Shown: in pieces, positions 1-11,842 of the stretch
How the letters are laid out: every line of letters begins with the position of its first letter
How positions within the stretch are numbered: position 1 is the first letter of the stretch
Assembly: GCA_900708905.1 (NCBI GenBank)
Contig: CAADRB010000059.1
Location: 118,371 to 182,370 of the forward strand
DNA: 64,000 bases
Reading direction: 5' to 3'
DNA from: Hymenolepis diminuta
Lineage: Eukaryota; Platyhelminthes; Cestoda; Cyclophyllidea; Hymenolepididae
The notes under the pieces: generated by a model
The model's database searches: none
What the model saw: only the letters and a program-made list of their open reading frames with translations
What the model was told of the DNA's origin: nothing
Program-made: the position numbers and the translations under genes

Positions 1-283
1 CAGCGAATGGTCTTCAGTCTTTCGTCTTCTTTTGTGATGAGACTAAAAAACCCAAAGCGTGGCAAATAATTTGGGAATTCCCCAATGTGTAGCCAGTTAT
101 TTTCTCAGTTAAAGGCCAAAAATTCAAATGATTACAAATTCTTAGAATATAGACATCATTGAAAAAGTTACTTTCATTGATTTAAAATTTGAACAGAACC
201 AGCTTAATGAATATGCATCATGGTGATAATTTCCAATTCGCGAAAAATGTCTGACCCTATTACATCAAGTTCAAGATTGTTTC

Positions 284-742
284 TCATTTCATAAAAGAAC
301 GCTTCATGAGACACAGAGTCAGATGAACTTGCGAATTTCTGGCTGGATTCACATCCCCTTCGTGATGGCGCTCGCAAATGAACGGAGTATTTTGGCTATT
401 TTCTGCACGACAAAGACGAGACCACTCGAAATCTGGTTAGAAAATGTGGAAAGGAGATTTACTGCGGTACCTCTTACTGCTTTGTAGCCAAATGTCTCCT
501 TGAATCTTGTCAAGAACTCAACTATTTACTATGTCAACATCAGATCGCATTCTGGCACCTCCGAGCCACAGAACGCAATCGGGAATGTGAAATGGCGTTC
601 GAAATATGGCCTTGTGAGTTATAAATTATCGATAATAATTTTATGCAGAATTCGTCCATTTTTAACTTTAACCAATGTTCAAGAACATTCCCTACCACAC
701 TTACAGATGAGGCGTTGTCTTGCACTAAAACCCCATTGGAAC
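284..742 (-). CDS. C-type-lectin-like protein, 3' exons only (partial)
   Basis: Three minus-strand exons are proposed: 742-705, 610-523 and 432-284, ending in TGA at 286-284. The first opens right after an in-frame stop and an AG, and ends at a strong GTAAGT donor. It encodes GVLVQDNASS, like the C-type-lectin stretch that follows the second helix. The second encodes a segment with CVLWLGG. The third encodes FEWSRLC, then PFICE, which is the classic W-x(3,4)-C...FICE ending of this fold. C-type-lectin domains bind sugars or proteins and are usually secreted or on the cell surface. The piece between WLGG and FEWSRLC is shorter than usual, so the domain is divergent, or an exon is missing. The join from exon two to three uses a weak donor (GTTGAG) chosen to keep phase. 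The 5' end and signal peptide were not found between 743 and 1040. Confidence 0.5.
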
Positions 743-1047
743 CTCAATGTTGTGAGCAATAGAATGATGAGTTTTCCTATCACGTAACTTTATTCACATA
801 TGGCGTGTTTTTTTAAATTCTTTACAACATTTTTTAAAATTGTGTCTTTCAATTGTTACCTAAAATGGAATAAAAGTACTTGTTACTGATTCTGAAAGCT
901 TTTTATATACTCATATATGGCCATGTATTGCCTTAGATTTGCTCCAGCAAGTAATATTCTGTGTACCTCGGAATCCCAATTTCTACTTGAATGAAAATTA
1001 GTAGATTTTGCATGGAAGTCTAAGTGTAAAGAAGAATATTCACTACA

Positions 1048-1058
1048 TTTATTTTATT
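1048..1058 (-). promoter_or_regulatory. Overlapping polyadenylation signals for the WDR86-like gene
   Basis: Two overlapping AATAAA hexamers are read on the minus strand, 130-140 bases beyond the stop codon of the WDR86-like gene. They are well placed to end that transcript before the lectin-like exons begin. Confidence 0.55.
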
Positions 1059-1189
1059 TTATGGGTAAATATTCGTGTTCTAATGGCAGATGCATTATGG
1101 AAAGTCTGATGTTCGTTGGAAATGCACTCCGCTGTGATATCTAATTTAAGTCTCTTCATGGATGCGTGTTCCTAGTAAGTCAAAAAGAC

Positions 1190-4100
1190 TCATTTTTCCT
1201 TCGCCTTTGCCTTGTCCAATATTGCAGAAAGGCTCCAAACGCAAATCCGACCCTCTTGCGATGCGGCGATCAGTCTACTTCCATCCAGCTGAAAGAAATG
1301 CACCCAACTAATTAACATTTTACTACGTAGTAAATGGAAATAAAATTTAAAATTGTAAAATTAATAGTTAATTATTCTTTATATTTTTCACTAAAAAGGT
1401 TGTCGAAGAGGCATTCTAGGTGAAAATTTTCACATTTATCATCTCTTTCTCTTTCGTAAAAATTTTATTTTGCAAAATACCAGAGAGAACAACTGGGCAA
1501 CGCTTAATTTGGGGGGTGAAAACCACTTTACTTTGCTCTGATGATATAAATTATTCAAGCGACTGATTACACGAGTTTAATTTCCTCAGATGTTTTGATT
1601 GTCAACATAACTATGTAATATCCAACGAGCCACTGAAAAAGAACACAAGCACTGCCCAGTAGCAAACAATGATGAAACTGTCCCAAACGGTTATCGTTTT
1701 TCAAGATAATCGTTTGATAAGTGATTAGAGCATGAGCCGTGCTGCTGAATGTGAGTTCAACTTTAATGGGCGAAGTAGAGAGAATTTCTTATTCCAGACC
1801 TGAAATCACAAACTATGTTTTCTGCTACTAATGAAGTTTATATTGCCCCTTTTGTTTGAACACTTTCCTGCCTTTTGTGCCAATCCTTAACAAGCTTATG
1901 AGTCCTGCAAGTATGTCCTTATTCCTTCCAAATGGCTACATCATTCTATGTAATATCCTATAATAGCGACAGGATGCGAGGAGGTTAAATACGCAATATG
2001 ACTTTCCCATTACTGCTCAACCCTTGATATTTTCTATATCTTAATTCAATTAAAGAAAATAGTGGAAGACGTTCTTTTATTACATGGCTTACCTCAAAAC
2101 AGCAAAACTTGCTCTGTTCAGGACAAACAAATTGTTCCAACATGACAGACGTCTTTGTGTCGAAACAGCGAATCTTTCCATCACCTGAACCAGTTATCAC
2201 TAGTTTTGAGTAAAAAATTATGAAATTTGATTATTATCAGATAAAAAATGTCAAATTTATTTAAGTTTATGTGAAAAATTTTCAGTTTGAGGAGGTAAAG
2301 GGCTGGGCAAAGAGCACAAAAAGTGTAACATGAATTTTCAGTGATAACCAAAATTTTATTCCACATCTGCATTTTTGAATAAGTAAATAAAAGCAGCAAA
2401 TTTAGTAAGCAGAGTAATAAGGCCTTGTTGCTAGTGCCGCTGCTGATACATGAATGATTTCCTGTTCAACTGACTCGGGTTCCTCTTAATGAGCGCAAAT
2501 GGATGTTCTTCCTTCAACACATTTTGACAGTGAAAAGAGTTACCGATATTACTATTCGAACCATATTCAGTGGTTAGAATAAGCATCAAGCCATACAAGT
2601 TCGTTTAGTTAACTTTTCGACGCAAAGAAGCTTGATTATGATTCGTCGTTGTCGGGACTATTTAGCAACATCGCTAACGAAAACTGTCAATATCCAACTC
2701 TCATGCGCATGGACTAAAACCATTCAGCGCCTATAAGTGAAATTAAAGTTAATGGAAATTCTAATCTTCGATTCGATTTAAAAGGGTTTTTCCAATATTT
2801 TGGGGGAAATTTGAAAGGATAGAATTCATTAAGCGTAGTATTTTGACAAAATTCAAGAGAAGAAGAAGGTTATGAAGCTAATTTACAAAATTATATTCTG
2901 TAACCTACACATATCTCTTTTGGGAAGGCCCAACTTAAAGACAGTATGTCCATGACCTTTGAAGACCTGCAACTCCTGGGCGATATCAGTGACCCAGGCC
3001 CTCGCCGTCTCATCCGAGCTGGCGCTATAGAGACAGTCATCCGATATCTACAAGAGAGTTGCAGAAAATAACACCTCATGATACACCAATTTCTAATTGA
3101 GCGTAATTTTGCAATCATAAATTCATCCAATCCTGTTTTCTAAAGCGCTTGAAATCATCCTCATGGCTAAGCAAAATTTCTTTTAACATCTCAGCATGAT
3201 CAGAGCAATTACTAACTTCATTCGACTCTGCGTTCTGGAATAATGTATATCTCATTCATGGTACATTAAATTGCCTTCAGTTGAGTATCAATCTCACCTT
3301 TTCATTTCAATACGTGGGATGTTGTTGATGATTTCGACTATCACTCTGACGGTGAAACTCCGATCGGAAAAACACCTCTCTCCCCCTCTGGGCATTTCAC
3401 CCTTGATTAACCTCAAATTGAGGCAACCAAAACATACAATTCATGCAAACGCATTTAGGGTACATTGGGGCTGGTTGTAAAATGGCCATGAGATAAAATT
3501 CTAGTCATTCCAAAATTACAGGTTGCAGCCTTGGAGTAGAAAGCATTAATTGTGTCTTGACCCTTCGCACTTCTCTGTGATAATTTCCCCCAACGCAATT
3601 TTATAGCAATTATCTTTTTAATCAAATTAATAACCTGTAATCAACCAAATATTTCGTTTTTCCTTTGACTTCAGAAAGTGCGACACTACGTACTCCATAA
3701 TTTCATCAAATAGATGTGGTACGAAAGTGAAAATGAGTGAAGGAGTCAAAGGTTCAAAACAGAATGTATTAACATGGTCCATAAGATAGAAACTCACTAG
3801 TAAATTAATGATTGGGGCTGAATGCCCTTCAAACCAGTGAATTCTCTGACCAGTTTCCATCAACCAACTGGCGATACGACCATCAGAGGAACCAGTGTAG
3901 AGATAGTGGCGTTCCTCATCTATGGCCACACAGGTAACAGGTCCAGAATGTCCACTGAAAGTCTGTAGACTGGTTGACCTTGTGGCACTCCACAGACGTG
4001 CCGTACAGTCAGCTGAAAAGGTCACAAAACGAAATCGACGTCGCCCGGCCGATGTCTCCGTTGCATTTTCTTGATTAACTGACTCATTAGTCGCATTGGA

Positions 4101-6584
4101 GAATCGAATTCCGTAGACCGCTCCTTTGTGGCCCGTATACATTCTGATGGGGCTTCCATCCTCCAGACTCCAGCAGTACACTTGGTGGTCGTTTGCTGAG
4201 GTGAAGATCTGCGTTCGTGTGACGCAGATTGACGTAATGCAACCTGTATGACCTGTTATTGTCTAGTGAAATGAGGATAATACATTGATCTGGTCATACC
4301 CTCATTACAAATGGCAATAGTTTTGAAGTATTTTTTTGTTAAAATCTAATTTCTTTTCAACCATGCGGTTAGACTTGAGCTAAAATAAAGTTCTGATGAC
4401 GAAATTACGGCATTTTATGCGAAAATGTTAGTTTTTTTTATCATATCAGCATACAAAAGCTAAATTCTCGTACTAGGATGACACTCTTCAATTATAAACA
4501 CCTTCTCAATATGTTTGGCCCGATTTTAGTTTACACTGAATAATTTATGTGGAGGCAGCGTCATTTTTTCACTATTTCACCATATTACGTAATTATTTTA
4601 CTGTTAGGACAAAATTAGATGTGGAAAAAGGTATAATTCTATGGTTGCCTTCGTTGTATCAGGTGGAGCTTTGTTAAGTTTGTGCGCCACTTAGAAGAAG
4701 AATCTCGACGCTGATTTTATAATCGAAATAACCAAATTAACAATCTAACAACGTGGATCAGCTAAGATATGGTTATTTTAATTCTCACCTTTGAAATCAG
4801 CCATTTTCCTTGATTTTGGACTCCTGAAATTCATAGACAATCATTCCACTGGAGAGAAGTCAACATTTAAAGTCGAAGAATGGTATTTTGCCTTCATTCA
4901 AGTCTCCGTCACAGTGCGTCAATACAAGGAAGAAATGAATAATGCAGGGTGACACTCACTCAAAAATAATCTCATACTCCCCTGAATTTCATACGCTGAG
5001 CTTCTTATACATCCGCTCATTTCAAAGCATTTGATAGCGGAAATTGACAACACATAGCAGGAAGGGTGTAGACCATCCGTATTTTTAGAACTTTGTTAAC
5101 TTTATGAAATTTATTGAAAATTTAACTTCATGAAACTTCACGGAATTTTTCATTGCAATTCAAAAAGGTATCGTGGTCTTTTTCCCGCAATCAGCTTCAG
5201 ACACAGCATTTTAATAGAATTAAATTTACCAATAAGAACAAATTTTACCCCATTTAAGTTATCTCTACCTGTGATCATAACTATGCCAGCTCATTCAATA
5301 GAGGTCTCTTTTAAAGGTGAATGTCTCTGCCGTGAAACAGAACAACAAATGATGCCAGCTAAAGAGGGCTGAATTGAGCATCGCAATCTGCTTACCAATC
5401 AGTATCAGCACCGAGAAGAATTCTGTCAGAATTACCGCATGCTGTAGAAATATTTTAGTGTTCAGTTGTATTCAAATAAATGATTCCCATTATTATTTTT
5501 CACACAGTTTGGACGTCTTGGATTTTCCTACCTTCCAGGCCAACCGTAAAAAAGTCGCCACTTCTGCTTCCCTGCCCTTTAGAATAATCTAGAAGCATTA
5601 TTTTGGTTAATTTTAAGAAGTGAATGTAGTTTTTCTCCTCTAATTACACAAGACTCCGTTCTTAAATCAACCACAACCGCCTTTCGGTTTCACTTAGATT
5701 TCAATAAATTAATTCACTTTAATGAGTTTCATTTTTAACACCAGGATACGTCAAATTGGGATTTAGGTTTTAAAATAGGTGAATTGCTGTAATAAAAAGA
5801 TATTAATTGATTAAATGATTTAAAAAACTAATACTAAAAAATTGAACTGAAAATGAGTTGAACGGTTTCTTCCTGGACGAAAATCGAGTGTTTCTTCACC
5901 CGAATTAATTCTTTTTTAATGCTTCATTGACTGAAAACATCAAAAGGGGGGAAAATAGATCGTTGCTGATTAACACAGGTCTGTTATTTAGATACCATGA
6001 AGCCTTTGCCCCTCATAATACACTAAGTGTAAAAGAAGACGAATGGAATCGTTCTTCCCATCATTTACCCACTCCATCTCTAACAGTTTATAGCACGAAA
6101 ACAGCTAAATCGGCACATTTAATGGATTTCTGGACAATTATAATGATAAATTCTGCCGATTTCAATTGAAGTTTACTGTGAAACGTACGAAAATGCAGTC
6201 GCCTTGGATGAGATCCCACATTAGAACCGTCATATCTCCAGATCCCGAGAGAAGACGTGTTCCAACGAAGACGAGGCAGGTTATGTAGTCGTTGTGTCCA
6301 AGAAGTTCTCGAACACATTCCCAACCTTCTGTGGACCAGACTCTTACCGAGCAGTCCTCTGAACCCGAAGCCACCAGGGACCCATCTTTAGACACCGCTA
6401 GACAGTTGATTTCATCTGTGTGCGCTTTTACACTTGCCATTGGTGCATTGGCGTCAAGGTCACTTGAAGGAGGTGAACACTCTGATTCAAATTGGCTGTC
6501 AGGTCCCGCCTCGATGTCAACATTAGACTGCAAGTCGATTTCATCTGTTTGGATGTCCGATCGACAACTTGACGTTAGTCCCAT
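1190..6584 (-). CDS. WD40-repeat protein, WDR86-like (complete, five exons)
   Basis: Minus-strand exons are 6584-6189, 4262-3798, 3047-2909, 2199-2093 and 1288-1190. All joins use GT-AG and keep phase, giving 401 residues and a TGA stop. After an acidic, Ser-rich leader of about 50 residues come successive WD repeats with GH starts and W-type ends: VKAHTDEINCL...VRVWS, GHNDYITCL...LMWD, GHTGCITSI...VYCWS, GHKGAVYGI...ARLWS, GHSGPVTCV...ASWL, GHSAPIINL...ARAW, GHGHTVFKL...IRCFD, and a final ICVWSL strand. Repeat order and spacing match animal WDR86 (human protein about 376 residues). WD40 propellers are protein-interaction scaffolds, and the precise role of WDR86 is poorly known. The fourth repeat has an insertion containing RRRFRF. 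An AG (cttacag) lies 10 bases before the ATG, so an upstream 5'UTR exon or trans-splicing is possible. Introns range from about 0.75 to 1.9 kb. Confidence 0.9.
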
Positions 6585-8559
6585 ATTTGTGAATCTGTAA
6601 GTAAATACAAAATCTATTAATATAAATGAAATTCCCTATCATGAAGTGGCTCTTCAATCCTGATGAATGAAGCCACGATCGAGTCAGTATTTAAAGTAGA
6701 GGAAATAAAATGTGTTTGTCTTCCTTGTTTCATGACAGATGCGTACGGAGAAATTAGTGATTTCAATTTACTGGTCACCGAATAGTCCTTTGTGATCCAA
6801 TTTTGGGCTGAATTGAAGCTTTTCATTATAAAATAGCACTGCGCCAAGTTCAAATGTCATTCATATTTTTAATTAAATCGAAAAATTTTAGTAAACATCA
6901 AATTATAGAAAAATCATTAAAATGTAAGATAATTGGAGAATGATTTGGTTTGAATTAGATAAATATTAATTTTTCAACTTATTAAAAGACAAAATTGCAA
7001 ATAACTAATTACGTGAGTGTTTTAATAATTATGTTAATGTTTACATTAATAAAACAAAAGCAAAAATTATTAATGAAATTATGGAGAGAATACACCTTGC
7101 CTAAGAAACCAATGCACGCGTTGGAATTGAGGAGGAAGAATGTAGCTGAATTGGCGGTCGGAATTTGGGGTAAGATGAGGGAGAACAATGGAGGCGTGTG
7201 GAGAACATGTAGCGTTGCCATGACAATGGGAAGATTCAATTGAATGATCACTAGGACTCTTATGTGGAGAGGAACCAGTAATATGATGCGTTCCACTCTT
7301 TCAGGTCTGCTGATTTCGTTTGTATCAATATTCAATTTTTCCATTTATGAAAGTTCGTGTTTTCAGCACATGTCCTAGGTAACGGCCTAAGTTATTGGTT
7401 CCTCTTTGGATATTAGTATTATCAATAATTAATACAATTAAAGTCAAGCATTTTCCAACCAAAGTCTAGAAATAGCACAATTCTAGTACATTTTATTATA
7501 TTTACTTTTAGGTTATAAGCATTTTACCTCGTATATGCGGCCTCTTGCTTCATTTCCTTATGTTCCAGAACAAAAATAGCGCATTCGGCCCCAATTTTCC
7601 TGATAAAACTTATGTTCACAATGTTTATTAAAAACTTGAATTACACGATTCATTATTTGACAAATGATTTAATTACCTTGCAGGACAATTCAAGTATTCC
7701 ATCAACAAGTGACCGGTGCTATGTCGTAAATCTGTGGAAGTTTCTGTCACCTGTGACATACTAATTAATCGAGGTAGGATGACACTACAGATTGAAATCA
7801 TCTGTCCAACAAACTTTTGGTCTTGTGAATTAAAACATCAAAATTCTACACAATAACTGGGCTTTACACGAGATTGCGGATATCCCAATACTTCCAGAAT
7901 TCAAATTATGTACGCTCTGTTGATGGTCCAACTTCAGTAACAACATCTAAGCCAACCTTAGTGTTCCTTGCCCCAGTTGACTCTCTCGCTGTTCCATTAA
8001 TTCCCTTGAGTCAAACTTGCATCCGTTTTGCCTTGCCATAACAAATAAGCCATCTCTAAGCTGCTCATCACAACACACTTCCAGATGAAGTCTTCTTCTT
8101 ATACGTTTGCACAATCTATTATTACTTTTATATTTATATATAAATAAATAATATACAGTTGTTTAATGGTAACTAGTTATCGTTCTATAGGCAGTTCTTT
8201 GCGGTGTATGAACTTCCGTGGATATACCTGCAATGGCTCTACATCCGAATGAAATCGATACAATTTTCAAAATGATAATTTCCAACAATTAATTTCATGC
8301 ATTTGTTTTAAATTATATGCTGGTAAATATTCCTCCCCTTTCTGTGGCTAACTTCGCCCAATTAACGTTGGTCTTAAGGGCAGTCGTGAAATAATAAGTC
8401 TACTGACTCTGTTTAAGTACACTTATTAGATCCGATAAAACAATGCAGAGAAGATAATTTTGGAGAGCGAAATAGACAACAAATGACTGGCATGAGATGA
8501 CAGGTTAATAACAGTGGTGGTGATGCCAATGACAATAACAAGATTTTAATTGGTGCCGG
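6585..8559. other. Intergenic stretch with one doubtful minus-strand open segment
   Basis: Mostly AT-rich with no recognised gene. Around 7344-7106 on the minus strand there is a less AT-rich segment with two overlapping open frames. One starts at ATG 7344 (MEKLNIDTNEISRPERVE...). The other reads GNATCSPHASIVLPHLTPNS and runs to a possible CAAG|GTGTAT donor near 7106. Neither matches a family that I recognise. Neither splices in frame into the WDR86-like first exon, whose acceptor would need a phase-2 donor. Confidence 0.25.
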
Positions 8560-11500
8560 TTAGTAGTCGCTGCCTCGAAGATTTGTTGCTGAGGCCGTCT
8601 TGGCGGTGGCCTCATTCTCGATCCACTGAGATTCGTCGTTTTCCACTTTGGCAGTTGTGTAATCACCTGAAAGTAAACATAGGGGATTAGAACATTGCAT
8701 GGTCAACTTCAAAAATCGAAAGCTTATAGTGGGATCGGGTCCGATTGGAAAAGAGGTAAACAAAACATATTTTGCATCACTCACATGTATTGAAGCGACA
8801 AAAAAGGAATGAATTAAAAAGTGAACATTTAGTAGCAGACTCGGGCGTCATATTGACCAAATATGTGGACGCTTCCAAATACTTCTGTTACAACCCGATT
8901 TATCTCCCAAAATAGCCTACAAGGCCAGAACTCAGTAATAGCACGTGATTGCTTAATGATTGGGTTTGCCCAAATTTATGCAGGGCGGTTCAGCACATTT
9001 TAACAAATATGCAAATTTTATGAATAATTTACAATGAATTGTTAATTTCAATTTTCTTGGAAAGAAAATAATTCATTTTGTCAAAATCTCCAACAGTGCT
9101 CTTCCACTTAAAGTTGATGTTTGTTAAGCATATTTGAAATGCACTAATTGTCGAACAAAATGAAACACCACATTTTGTTCATCACATCAAATTCATAAAA
9201 TTATCCACTTTTCTGACTTGAAAATTTAGAAGTTTGCCAGAGGGAGAAAATGGTGAAAATCAGTTCCAGTTCGTTTGACGAAATGTCTGGTCCCCGCACT
9301 CCTACTGTCTTATCTGCAGAGCGGTTCATTGTACCACTCAAAACTTTGAACAAATTCAATTCAACTCTGTCAACTCACTCAACTTTAAGCTGATAATAAT
9401 CAGGTAGCGGAGATCATTTCAATACCCTCGGCATTTCTCTGTTCTAAACAAGATGTGATGCAAATGGGATGCTTTTTGACATAAACAAATTTAATGTTTG
9501 ACGATAATTTTTTCGTACGTCAGCAAACACTGTTTCAAGAAAATGTTGTGGATATGTAACGTCTAAGTAAGTAAATTTATTTCATCTCCTTCCCACGACT
9601 AAAAATGGTCATTTTTTGTTTTATTGTGGGTAATAACAATAAAGTGAGTCTTGTGCTGCTCTTTTCTAAACATGCAGGCTGCTTCAAACAGAAAATAAGC
9701 AATAACGCATTTAATGAAGTAATAATACTGTCTCGTATTGAAGAATTCATTTGTTGAAATAGTTGCCTTAGGGGAAAAAGGAGGCGAGAGATGACCGGAT
9801 GCGGTGTTCTGACACTGATTGGGAGGTGTGGAAGAGGAGTGGGTACAAGTGTGGGATAGCTACGGGTTTCCGGCACAGCGGTGACGCCCAGTGAGGCATG
9901 TGCGGTCGTTCGACAGGCTACTCCTGTTACGTAACGCCTCTTTCTCACAGTTGCGGTGATATGACAACCGGATGTGCCCGCTCAAACTCTCCCCCATGTA
10001 AGCCCATTTACATACAAGCGTTTCCTCTTTTGTTATTTTTATCACATACATATTTTCTCTGTACCCTGATATACTCAGATATTATGAATTTGATGACTTC
10101 AAATTGTAAAACTATTCAAAAGAAGTCGGCTATCGGAATTTCGCCTCCACTCCTAGATAAATGATTGTCGTGAACCCTAAGAGGTATTTGTTAATGTGAA
10201 TTCTAAAAAGGCTGCTTTCTATTCTTTCTATAAGCTTCCACAACTTAAAGGAAATTGTTTATATTTACTCAAAATTATGAGCTAATTTGCGTATAATAAT
10301 CATTAATGAACGTTAAACTCCAAAGCACGGGACCGTTTCAAAGTGTACACATTACGATCACACATCTTTTAACTCGGTCAGGATACTAAACATTTGACCT
10401 ATCAACTTTTAATGGACAAATAATGATTTATCGAATAAAATCTTCTTCTGTCAGAAGTTTCCGCGAAGATAAATTTGAAAAAAATGTGAAAACTCTTGAA
10501 ATCATATCGAAAAAATAATATTTTGAAGTAGTTAAAAAGGATTTGAGATACTAAAAATAAACACATTTAAGGGAACTGAGGTTATGTCTCAAGTCTTTTC
10601 CGTTGTCCGCATAAATATTCCCTTTCATCTAAAAAATTTTTTAAAAATCTATTGAAAATTCAGAGTTTACTGTGAAAAAGTGAAGTATCACTGGTTGATG
10701 GAGAAACAAGGGATTCCCTCTATCGAAATTGGGGTCTGCGACCTGTAACAGTCCGGATTAGACATAAAACTGATAAGAACGCGAAGCATCTCGAAATGAG
10801 CTTGGACTCCCCAGGAGTACGCACAAGACCTCTTTCTGTTTATGATTCCATGATGCACGTCAACATATAACATCCAAAGCGTATATTTACTCTTTTCTTT
10901 GGTTATACAAATTATATTACGCTAGTGGTCTTTTAGTTGTCTCTCGGCATTAAATAATTTTCTAAGAATTATTGAATTCTTATGTTGGTAAGGCACTTCA
11001 GCCTTCTCTCCGAAAACTACACTCTTTCTAATCCATTTTAACTTAGAAATTGCGCCATGACAACTTCTGCTGACAAATTTCTGATATTAAAGCGGAACAT
11101 GCCAAGCCAATCGAGATCTTGAAAAGCCAATCCATTGATAAGGACTTTTCACTAAAAGTGCCGTTTGTCAAATACTTAAAGCTATCCTGAATACGACGAC
11201 GGGGATAATCTCAGGACTATGCTCTGTGATGTTCAAAGAAGTTACCCAGTGTATGCCTTCAGGAAATTCCGCTTACAAGCTTCATCGTAATAAAGATTTC
11301 TCTATTTGTCCCAAATTGGGACTATTTCAAGCCACCAAGTAACAGATATCCCTGCCCTGTCATCGAAATTAAGACATTGTTGTTCCTATACTTGTCCGAG
11401 CTTTAAAAATAATTGAATGGATGTACTTGAATCGTTGGACGGTTATGCTTGAACTAGAACAAACATTGATCTTTGAAAACTTTTTGTAAGTAAAGGTATA

Positions 11501-11842
11501 TGTGAATTTTATCACGAAGGGATTACCACTGCTACCAACATCGTAGTGTCTGTAGATGATGGAGTCGTCGTAGCGATCATAGAGGCCCCCACCGCCACCT
11601 GCGCCCCGTTCCCAAGGCCGACGACGCTGACGCAGTGGCGATGACGTGGAGAGCAGATAGCCCGTCGATGCGGAAGTCGCCGAAGAGCCAGAGAGTGGGG
11701 CGAAATGGTGGTAGGCCGATGACATAGCGTAGTGCTGGAAGGGCAGTGCATAGCGCGACGTTCGGTATAGTGAGGTCATCGATGACGAATAACGAGATGG
11801 CGATGTCGAACCATCGCGCTCCCGGACCACCAACGAACTTGT
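8560..11842 (-). CDS. Unrecognised Ser/Tyr/Arg-rich protein, 3' exons (partial)
   Basis: Two minus-strand exons are supported: 11842-11536 (acceptor ttaatccag) and 8666-8560 (acceptor tactttcag), joined in phase 1 and ending in TAA. The first exon is much richer in G+C than its surroundings. It encodes a low-complexity chain rich in Ser, Tyr, Arg and Gly, with RQRRRPWERGAGGGGG followed by LYDRYDDSIIYRHYDVG. The second gives DYTTAKVENDESQW and ends NLRGSDY. I do not recognise a family; it looks like a disordered C-terminal tail. A second possible donor 20 bases downstream (TTC|GTGATA) would read the last exon in another open frame. Upstream exons must lie between 11843 and about 14500 but were not identified. 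The intron is 2.9 kb. Confidence that this is a gene is fair; its identity is unknown. Confidence 0.55.
8667..11535 (-). other. Intron of the Ser/Tyr-rich gene
   Basis: This 2.9-kb stretch is mostly AT-rich. A G+C-richer patch at about 9780-10010 has short open frames on both strands, including a Cys-rich plus-strand frame with CGRSTGYSC. It has no clear splice sites or family match, so I leave it unassigned. Confidence 0.35.

Noticed and set aside
7106..7344. Extra 5' coding exon for the WDR86-like gene
   Set aside because: Its donor gives phase 0 or 1, while the WDR86 exon acceptor needs phase 2; phase 1 meets a stop at once.
9577..10164. Overlapping open frames on both strands in a G+C-richer patch
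   Set aside because: No consistent splice borders, no family resemblance, and all frames are interrupted within 60-120 codons.
11170..11290. Plus-strand frame reading YPEYDDGDNLRTM
   Set aside because: Only about 38 codons, no splice partners, and next to an oppositely oriented gene. This length is common by chance.
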